A stretch of 64,000 nt of DNA from Natronorubrum sulfidifaciens JCM 14089 (GTDB taxonomy: Archaea > Halobacteriota > Halobacteria > Halobacteriales > Natrialbaceae), in contig NZ_AOHX01000026.1 of NCBI RefSeq assembly GCF_000337735.1, forward strand, positions 309,418 to 373,417, read 5' to 3'. The notes under the pieces are model-generated. The model was given only the letters and a program-made list of their open reading frames with translations, was not told the origin of the DNA and made no database searches. Numbering within the stretch: position 1 is the first letter of the stretch; each line of letters starts with the position of its first letter. The position numbers and the translations under genes are program-made. This document shows positions 58,757 through 64,000 of the stretch, one piece after another.

Positions 58757-59215
58757 TCAGTCGTCTTCGCGAACGTCGACGACCAACACCGGGATGCGTG
58801 TGGTTCTGAGCGTGCGTTCGGCGACGCTCCCAAGGATTGCACGGCGGACGCCGCCACGTCCTGCCGACCCCATCACGATGAGATCGACGTCGTTGTCGTC
58901 GGCGTACTCACTGATCACTGCGTGAGGACGGCCGGCTTCGATCGACTGAACGACCTCGAGGTCGTCTCCTGCTCGCTCGACGACGACGTCGGTCGCTGCC
59001 GTGGCACGCGCTTTCAGTTCGGGCATCTCGCCGAACTTGCCCTCTTTGATGCGCTGGACCTGTTCGGTGCCGAGACTGATATCGATCGCATCAGTGTCGA
59101 CGACGTACAGCGCGTGGAGCGTTGCGTCGTACTGTTCGGCGAGATCGATCGCGTGATCGATGGCGTTTTCGGCAACGTCGCTTCCGTCAGTCGGGATGAG
59201 TATGGTATCGTACAT
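58757..59215 (-). CDS. Universal stress protein (single UspA domain)
   Basis: The protein is 152 residues. It starts MYDTILIPTDGSDVAENAID and has the nucleotide-binding pattern GSAGRGGVRRAILGS followed by IPVLVVD, so it likely binds ATP. It starts 2 bases after the stop of the sodium/solute symporter gene and is the last gene of that operon. This placing is common in haloarchaea and suggests the stress protein senses energy state to adjust transport (inference). Confidence 0.93.
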   Translation of the reverse strand: MYDTILIPTDGSDVAENAIDHAIDLAEQYDATLHALYVVDTDAIDISLGTEQVQRIKEGKFGEMPELKARATAATDVVVERAGDDLEVVQSIEAGRPHAVISEYADDNDVDLIVMGSAGRGGVRRAILGSVAERTLRTTRIPVLVVDVREDD

Positions 59216-59217
59216 CG

Positions 59218-60873
59218 TTAGTCGTCTGCTGGAGTGCCGCCGTCAGTGGCGACGTCTTCTGCCGAATCCATCTTCTGCATCGGCTTGGGGCTGTGACACT
59301 GTCGGACGAGGCGCTTGACGTCCTCCGGCGGGTCCTCGGTAAACAGCGAGACGACGATGATCGTGAGCATGACCGCTGGAACACCGACGAGCGACGAGGA
59401 CGTCGCGGGGACGACCGTCGCGAACGCTGGGACGATCGCGTCACCGGAGATCGCGCCGACGTACTGCGGCAGGACCTCGTTGACGATCGAGCCGAAGCCG
59501 AAGAACAGCCCGACAAACATGCCAGCGATGGCACCCTCACGCGTGGCGTCTTCCCACCAGAGACCGAGGAAGAACACCGGGAAGAGGACGGTGCCGGCGA
59601 GTGCGAAGGACATCCCGACGACCTCGGCGATGAGCGCCGGCGGGTTGAGCGCCAGATACGTGACGACTGCGCCGAGTCCGAGAATCGTCAGGCGACCGAC
59701 GATCATCTGTTCGCGCTGGCTTGCGTCTTCCTTGTAGAGGTTCGTATAGATGTCGTGGGCGGCGGCCGAGGACGCGGAGATGAACAGTCCCGCAGTCGTC
59801 GCCAGCCCGGCCGCGACTGCACCCGCAGCGACGATGCCAACGAGCCAGTCCGGAAGTTCGGCGAGATGGGCCGTGAGCACGACGAGCGTGTCGGCCTCCG
59901 TACCGGTCATCTCGGTGTACTCGCCGACGTTCTCCTGATAGAGCAGAGTCCCGTAGGCGGCGTAGGCGGTCGTGCCAAGGAACAACAGGAGGGTGAAGAC
60001 CAGTCCCCAGACGGTTCCCCAGCGGGCGTTGCGCTCGTTGTCAGCAGTGTAGAACCGCACGAGGACGTGTGGGAGGCCACACGTACCGGCAATCAGGCTG
60101 ACACAGAGGGCGATCCAGTGGTAGTAACCCGCATCCGCGAACGGCTCGGTGAACTGCCGGTCGATCTCCGTCGCGATCTCCGTCGACTGGGCACCGTACT
60201 CGACGAATGGAAGCACCGTCGACCATCCCTGCGTCCAGCCGGTCGCGTACAGACCGAGCAGGAACGCGCTGATAAGGATGATGTACTGAAAGGTCATGTT
60301 CTTCGTCGCACCCAGCATGCCTGACAGCGCGACGTAGCCGATCGTGATCGTCATCAGCAAGATGACGCCGACCTCATACGAGACGCCGAAGATGTACTGG
60401 GCCATCAGCCCAAGGCCGTTCCCCTGAGCAATGATGTAGACGAACGCGATCAGCAGCGTCGTCGTTGCCGCGATCGCCCGTCCGAGATCGGAGTAATACC
60501 GGTCACCGACGAAGTCGGGGGCCGTGTACTTCCCGAACCGGCGGAACTGCGCGGCCAGGAAGATCAGCAAGATGAAATAGCCCGTCGTCCAGCCGACGAC
60601 GTACGCTAATCCGAAGTAGCCAAGGAAGGCAACGGTCGAAGCAACACCGAGATAGGCGGCGACGCTCATCCAGTTTGCGGCGATCGCCATCCCGTTTTCG
60701 ATGCTCCCGATCGAACGACCAGCGACCCACATGTCGTCAACCGACGCAACACGGAAGAACCAGCCGACGCCCAAAAACAGCGCGAGCATCGCCGCGAGCG
60801 TCAGCGCCGGAATGAGTTTGAACCCGCCGTCGAAGAGGCCGGTTGCGGACTCGAGTGCGACTGACTCGATCAC
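59218..60873 (-). CDS. Sodium/solute symporter (SSS family, acetate-permease-like)
   Basis: The protein is 551 residues with about 13 membrane helices. The GTG at 60873 is the start: it overlaps the stop of the upstream gene as GTGA. SSS marks: VDDMWVAGRSIGSIENGMAIAANWMS, GCTAPDFV-like KYTAPDFVGDRYYSD, and the sodium-site helix AGAVAAGLATTAGLFISASSAAAHDI. The group paired with a DUF4212 small subunit carries organic acids such as acetate. The last 35 residues are a soluble tail. It imports its substrate with sodium. Confidence 0.93.
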   Translation of the reverse strand: MIESVALESATGLFDGGFKLIPALTLAAMLALFLGVGWFFRVASVDDMWVAGRSIGSIENGMAIAANWMSVAAYLGVASTVAFLGYFGLAYVVGWTTGYFILLIFLAAQFRRFGKYTAPDFVGDRYYSDLGRAIAATTTLLIAFVYIIAQGNGLGLMAQYIFGVSYEVGVILLMTITIGYVALSGMLGATKNMTFQYIILISAFLLGLYATGWTQGWSTVLPFVEYGAQSTEIATEIDRQFTEPFADAGYYHWIALCVSLIAGTCGLPHVLVRFYTADNERNARWGTVWGLVFTLLLFLGTTAYAAYGTLLYQENVGEYTEMTGTEADTLVVLTAHLAELPDWLVGIVAAGAVAAGLATTAGLFISASSAAAHDIYTNLYKEDASQREQMIVGRLTILGLGAVVTYLALNPPALIAEVVGMSFALAGTVLFPVFFLGLWWEDATREGAIAGMFVGLFFGFGSIVNEVLPQYVGAISGDAIVPAFATVVPATSSSLVGVPAVMLTIIVVSLFTEDPPEDVKRLVRQCHSPKPMQKMDSAEDVATDGGTPADD

Positions 60874-61295
60874 GCCTGTTCACCACCGTCTGCGGCGACA
60901 GCCTTGCCGGCTTCGGCCTCGGCTTCAGCCTCGGCCTCGTGGTCGACGCCGTACTGTGCATCGAGTCGGTCACGCTGCCAGGCGTACGCTGCACACAGGA
61001 CGAGCGCGCCAAGCGGCGAGCCGATCGCAGTCAGGAAGTAGTGCAACTGGAAGCCAAGCACTTGCGTACTCGTCATGAAATCCGTCGCGACCCACGTCGC
61101 AGTCACGGGTCCGAACGTAAACAGCACCCAGACGGCAAACAGCCCCCAGATCACCTTCAGGTGATCTTGCATGAACGGCGTCGCGGGCCTGAACATGTGG
61201 ATCTTCTCGTCGAGATAGTCGACGTTGTCGTGACCACCATCGGTCTCGAGGCGGCGATCCGTCGATTCCGTCTCCGTGGATTCAGCATCAGTCAT
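60870..61295 (-). CDS. DUF4212 small subunit of the sodium/solute symporter
   Basis: The protein is 141 residues from the ATG at 61295. Two membrane helices (about 50-71 and 84-107) carry the DUF4212 pattern: VIWGLFAVWVLFTFGP, then FQLHYFLTAIGSPLGALVL and AYAWQRDRLDAQYGV. The first 40 residues are acidic. An Ala/Glu repeat (AEAEAEAEAGKA) forms the tail. It ends inside the start of the symporter gene (GTGA), so the two are made together. Confidence 0.9.
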   Translation of the reverse strand: MTDAESTETESTDRRLETDGGHDNVDYLDEKIHMFRPATPFMQDHLKVIWGLFAVWVLFTFGPVTATWVATDFMTSTQVLGFQLHYFLTAIGSPLGALVLCAAYAWQRDRLDAQYGVDHEAEAEAEAEAGKAVAADGGEQA

Positions 61296-61637
61296 TGGTT
61301 GGAAGCTCACCCGAAATCCCCCGTTCCGTGGCGGCTGACCGCGAGCCGATCAGTCCGCACAAAGACCCTAATAATTGTATACGATATTTCACTTCGTGAG
61401 ATGTGTTGCCACGAATGGTACTCATGCAGGTCAGTATAGAAATATAATGATAGATAAACCCCGACATGACTGCAACAATTGTCGCCAAACCGCTAGCAGG
61501 GACAAGGGTGTTGATAACTAACAGCATACTATTATCCACGGTATACTATGTCCGTGGAAAGACATTATGTACCAAACCACGCAGTGTCTCGCATATGAAT
61601 ACGGTATAGTGAACTACCCTACCCTACTCGGTTCGTC

Positions 61638-61692
61638 TGGACTGTTGTCATCACTGACCGTCGATCACGGGCGGCGGGGCCGGTGCGCAGCG
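61638..61692. repeat. Intergenic palindrome element, copy E (partial)
   Basis: It keeps the left-arm side (ggactgttgtcatcactgacc) and the 17-mer CGATCACGGGCGGCGGG (61662-61678) shared with copy C; the right arm is missing. Confidence 0.55.
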
Positions 61693-61764
61693 GGAGGTCG
61701 GGACCGTAAACCGTCTCAGTTGGTATGATAGCATGAAGACACGTTCGATTCCCCGAAGAATTTG

Positions 61765-61772
61765 TTATATAC
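61765..61772 (+). promoter_or_regulatory. TATA box of the small zinc protein gene
   Basis: TTATATAC about 37 bases before the ATG at 61805, giving a leader of about 10 bases. It lies inside the longer frame starting at 61733, which argues for the later start. Confidence 0.5.
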
Positions 61773-61804
61773 TTCCATGCCATATTATGACACGGTGGTC
61801 ACGA

Positions 61805-61981
61805 ATGCAAATAACGGCGATACGAGAGGTCGACTGTCCTGACTGTGGAACCCCGACGAGTATTTCGATTCCAACTGGGGACGTGGAGTTACGGTTCAGC
61901 CACTCCGTTGCCGCGTTCGGCGAACAGACGAAAGTGACATGTTCGAACGGGCACACGTACTGGGTCCACTTCTGCCGGTGA
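61805..61981 (+). CDS. Small zinc-finger protein
   Basis: The protein is 58 residues from the ATG at 61805 ([20 protein letters not shown]). It has CPDC near residue 11 and [12 protein letters not shown] at the end, so one zinc site of C-x2-C and C plus His/Cys. Haloarchaea carry many such micro zinc proteins, often with regulatory effects, but this one has no known role. The start is supported by a TATA box at 61765-61772. Confidence 0.65.
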   Translation: MQITAIREVDCPDCGTPTSISIPTGDVELRFSHSVAAFGEQTKVTCSNGHTYWVHFCR

Positions 61982-62111
61982 CGCACGTTTCGACCGTCTC
62001 CTCAGAAACGGGGATGGTGTAGCCACTCCCCGGTCCCCCCACCCCACGAGAGCGCTGCGCTGGGACCGTCCGTCGCGGTCGATACGTCTCACTGACGGCT
62101 ATCCGACAGTA

Positions 62112-62471
62112 TCAGCGGGAATACGTCTCGAGGCCGACTATCTCTCCGTCCTCGAGGTCGAAAAAGTCCGCAAAACCGAACAGCGCCGTGTCACCGTCGA
62201 GTACCCGACCACGGACGGCAACGCTGTTTTCGCCGGCGACGACCGCCTCAAGTCGGTGGCTGGTGTCCGGGTTGGGGCGCTGTTCGCGCATGAACCGGAC
62301 GAACTCCGCGCGGCTCTCGAACACCCGGTCAGGACGACCCTGCGTGAACTCAGGGGCGAGCAGTTCCTCGAGGACGTCGTACTCGTGGTCGTCGAGTGCA
62401 GCGTAGTACCGTCGGACGAGAGCAGCCCCATCACCGTCCGCGTCAGTAGCCGTATTCGGCTCGGTATCCAT
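62112..62471 (-). CDS. SnoaL/NTF2-like protein
   Basis: The protein is 119 residues. After an acidic N-terminus it shows the NTF2-like fold: [40 protein letters not shown], then strands [18 protein letters not shown] and [20 protein letters not shown]. These proteins have a hydrophobic pocket and act as isomerases, cyclases or simply binding proteins; no function can be assigned. It is divergent from tsr3 with 69 bases between starts. Confidence 0.85.
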   Translation of the reverse strand: MDTEPNTATDADGDGAALVRRYYAALDDHEYDVLEELLAPEFTQGRPDRVFESRAEFVRFMREQRPNPDTSHRLEAVVAGENSVAVRGRVLDGDTALFGFADFFDLEDGEIVGLETYSR

Positions 62472-62540
62472 ACCAACGTCTTCGTCGCCGTCGACAAAAG
62501 CACCCGACTCCCATCAGCCACGACGTGGTCGGGTCGTGTC

Positions 62541-63110
62541 ATGGGTGGTCGCGGCCGTTTCGGACCGCTTTTCTCTCGGCCGTCCGTACGGCCGCTCGTG
62601 GAGTGTCACGTCTACTACGAAGGCGACGACGACCCGAAGAAATGCACCGCGCGTCGCCTCGAGAAGTTCGACAAGGCGATCCTCCATCGGCGGATGGAGC
62701 AAGTCCCCTACGGCGTCGTCCTCAACCCACACGCCGAGCAGGCGCTGTCGCCGGCCGACGCCGAGGACGGGCTCGGAACGCTCGTCGCCTTGGACTGTTC
62801 GTGGGAGTCTGCCGAAGCGGCCGCGTTCCGGATGAACGGCGTCCACCGGGCGCTGCCATTTCTCGTCGCCGCCAACCCCGTCAACTACGGCCGTCCGTTT
62901 CAGCTGACGACCGTCGAGGCGCTCGCCGCCGCCTGCTGTATCTTCGACGAGTACGAGGCGGCCGAAACCCTGCTCGAGCCGTTCCGCTGGGGCGAGACGT
63001 TTCTGACACTCAATGAGGAGCCACTGCGCCGCTACAGCGAGTGTGCGGACTCGAGTGAGATCGTCGCGGTCCAGGATGACTACTTGGCTGCCGAGGACGA
63101 ACAGCAGTAG
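62541..63110 (+). CDS. tsr3: Tsr3, rRNA aminocarboxypropyltransferase (DUF367)
   Basis: The protein is 189 residues from the ATG at 62541. It transfers the aminocarboxypropyl group of S-adenosylmethionine to a small-subunit rRNA base, a late ribosome-assembly step. Family marks: [64 protein letters not shown] and [20 protein letters not shown]. The gene next to it encodes ribosomal protein L40e, in keeping with a ribosome-related locus. Confidence 0.93.
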   Translation: MGGRGRFGPLFSRPSVRPLVECHVYYEGDDDPKKCTARRLEKFDKAILHRRMEQVPYGVVLNPHAEQALSPADAEDGLGTLVALDCSWESAEAAAFRMNGVHRALPFLVAANPVNYGRPFQLTTVEALAAACCIFDEYEAAETLLEPFRWGETFLTLNEEPLRRYSECADSSEIVAVQDDYLAAEDEQQ

Positions 63111-63204
63111 GCTAATGACGCTGCCAAAAGGCAGTGAGCACGACAGCAGCGACCACTGCCTGCAATTTCGTCTGCGTCACCGCTCGGTCCCGAGACCACA
63201 GCGA

Positions 63205-63210
63205 TTATAT
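63205..63210 (+). promoter_or_regulatory. TATA box of the L40e gene
   Basis: TTATAT centred 26 bases before the ATG at 63234, a textbook spacing for a leaderless haloarchaeal transcript. Confidence 0.65.
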
Positions 63211-63233
63211 GCACCACGGGCTAACGGACCGAT

Positions 63234-63383
63234 ATGGCCAGTTTCGAAGAAGCCGAGAAACGGACGCTCGAGAAAATGATCTGCATGCGCTGTAATGCTC
63301 GCAACGCCAAGGACGCAAACCGCTGCCGGAAATGCGGCTACAAGAAGCTTCGCCCCAAGGCGAAGGAAGCACGAGCCGCATAA
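63234..63383 (+). CDS. rpl40e: Ribosomal protein L40e
   Basis: The protein is 49 residues, the usual archaeal length. Zinc-binding pattern C-x2-C-x10-C-x2-C: CMRCNARN then [10 protein letters not shown]. The basic C-terminus ([10 protein letters not shown]) contacts rRNA. It binds the large ribosomal subunit. A TATA box 26 bases ahead gives a leaderless transcript. It is 123 bases downstream of tsr3 on the same strand with its own promoter. Confidence 0.95.
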   Translation: MASFEEAEKRTLEKMICMRCNARNAKDANRCRKCGYKKLRPKAKEARAA

Positions 63384-63480
63384 CCGACCGTCTGCGTCCG
63401 TTTTCTCGACTTTCTACAACCCAATAGCCGGACAGCGAGTGTACCGTTCGGCCGGCGTTTCGTCAACAAGTGGGTGTACG

Positions 63481-64000
63481 CTACTCGTCGGTATATTTCG
63501 GCTCTCGCTTTTCTGCCCGCTCGAGTGCCGTCGCAACGACGTCCCGAACGTCGCCGTGGAAGACGCCACCGTGGCCTGCGTACATGTGATCGACGCCGGC
63601 AGACTCACTTCGCTCGTCGCCCGAGGCCGCACTCGCGTCGCTCGCGCGACCGCCATCGGGAAGTCGCTCGAGGAGGTCCTCGATGCTCTCGATGAGTCGC
63701 TCGCGGGACTGGCCGGCCATATCGGTACGGCCGAAGCTGCCGTAGTCGAACGCGCCGTCGTCGTGGACGACCACGTCGCCCGAAAACAGCGACGTCTCGG
63801 AGACGAACGAAACGTGGTCGTCGGCATGACCCGGCGTGTAAACGACCTCGAACGTCTCGTCGCCGATCGTGACGGTGTCGCCATCGTCGATCGCGTGGGT
63901 TCGCAGCGGATGCTCGGCGTAGGCGTAAACGTCGGGATCGAACGCCTCGCAGACTGCCTCGAGCTGGGCGACGTGGTCGCCGTGTTGATGTGTCATAACG
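63481..64000 (-). CDS. Metallo-beta-lactamase-fold hydrolase, C-terminal part
   Basis: The gene comes in from the right edge; about 173 codons are visible. The metal motif HQHGDH opens the visible part (for HxHxDH), with the later His in TPGHADDHVSFV and Asp in LFSGDVVVHDDG, and the last His in YAGHGGVFHGD. This is the glyoxalase-II-like group of general hydrolases. Between LLERLPD and VDHMYAGHGG sits a low-complexity piece (GGRASDASAASGDERSESAG, about 63601-63660) absent from the normal fold; its DNA resembles the insert in the S9 peptidase gene. The Met before THQHGDH is internal, not the start. Confidence 0.9.
   Translation of the reverse strand, partial: VMTHQHGDHVAQLEAVCEAFDPDVYAYAEHPLRTHAIDDGDTVTIGDETFEVVYTPGHADDHVSFVSETSLFSGDVVVHDDGAFDYGSFGRTDMAGQSRERLIESIEDLLERLPDGGRASDASAASGDERSESAGVDHMYAGHGGVFHGDVRDVVATALERAEKREPKYTDE

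Larger units (their letters stand above)
61296..61804. other. 509-base stretch without a convincing gene
   Basis: It holds the promoter side of the symporter operon, an AT-rich middle (61360-61620) and one remnant of the palindrome family (copy E). A minus-strand frame of 83 codons (61288-61539) crosses AT-rich non-coding sequence and lacks haloarchaeal codon bias, so I do not call it. Confidence 0.55.

Noticed and set aside
61288..61539. 83-codon minus-strand frame upstream of the DUF4212 gene
   Set aside because: It overlaps the start of that gene, lies in AT-rich non-coding DNA and is not acidic.

Overview
The window reads as ordinary chromosome of a halophilic archaeon (class Halobacteria; the gene set fits Natrialbales-like genera, but I cannot name the species from sequence alone). 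Evidence: high G+C coding DNA with very acidic proteins, Tat-type lipoprotein signals, TATA boxes about 25-30 bases before start codons (leaderless transcripts), and archaeal-type genes (sn-glycerol-1-phosphate dehydrogenase, aRF1, archaeal prolyl-tRNA synthetase, L40e, halocyanin). It is mostly core genome, with one transposon, one AT-rich accessory patch and several small repeat families.

Layout. 1-4.7 kb: a halocyanin/sulfite-oxidase-type operon cut by the window edge, a 7-helix membrane protein, a class V aminotransferase broken by a G7 frameshift, a tandem universal stress protein and a coiled-coil protein. 4.9-7.9 kb: uvrA. 7.9-9.9 kb: an IS200/IS605-type element with a decayed tnpA, a DUF2080-type small gene and an apparently intact tnpB plus its 3' guide-RNA region. 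10-11.6 kb: small hypothetical genes and a CBS-pair protein. 11.7-18.6 kb: a three-gene overlapping AddAB/RecB-like helicase-nuclease operon, followed by a MutT-type Nudix gene. 19.2-20.4 kb: an AT-rich patch with a lipoprotein and a 41-residue membrane protein. 20.5-28.2 kb: quinone oxidoreductase, proS and a full-length gltB.

28-34 kb: membrane protein, AhpD-like enzyme, DUF123 nuclease-like protein, a KaiC-like protein with a degenerate P-loop, egsA and an S9 peptidase. 34-43 kb: acidic membrane-anchored protein, glycosyltransferase, HIT protein, orphan trpB, the pstSCAB phosphate transporter, and a YeiH-family transporter with a tiny partner gene. 43-51 kb: acyltransferase, zinc-ribbon membrane protein, TraB-like protein, PRC-barrel protein, prf1, MinD-like ATPase, lipoprotein and argS. 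51-64 kb: Nudix, a threonine-synthase-like/aspartoacylase-like gene pair beside a divergent MFS carrier, DUF4399 lipoprotein, SpoIIM-type membrane protein, DoxX, an operon of DUF4212 + sodium/solute symporter + stress protein, a small zinc protein, SnoaL-like protein, Tsr3, L40e and a partial metallo-beta-lactamase protein.

The points most worth a second look are: (1) the transposon, whose tnpA has lost its catalytic HUH segment to a copy of the tnpB 3' end/guide-RNA scaffold, and whose ends predict a TTCAC target motif; (2) the helicase-nuclease operon, in which the separate Fe-S nuclease-fold subunit appears catalytically dead; (3) a 57-base hairpin-bearing, in-frame insertion in the S9 peptidase whose head sequence recurs in an unrelated enzyme; (4) two families of dispersed intergenic palindromes, one with perfect 16-base inverted ends.
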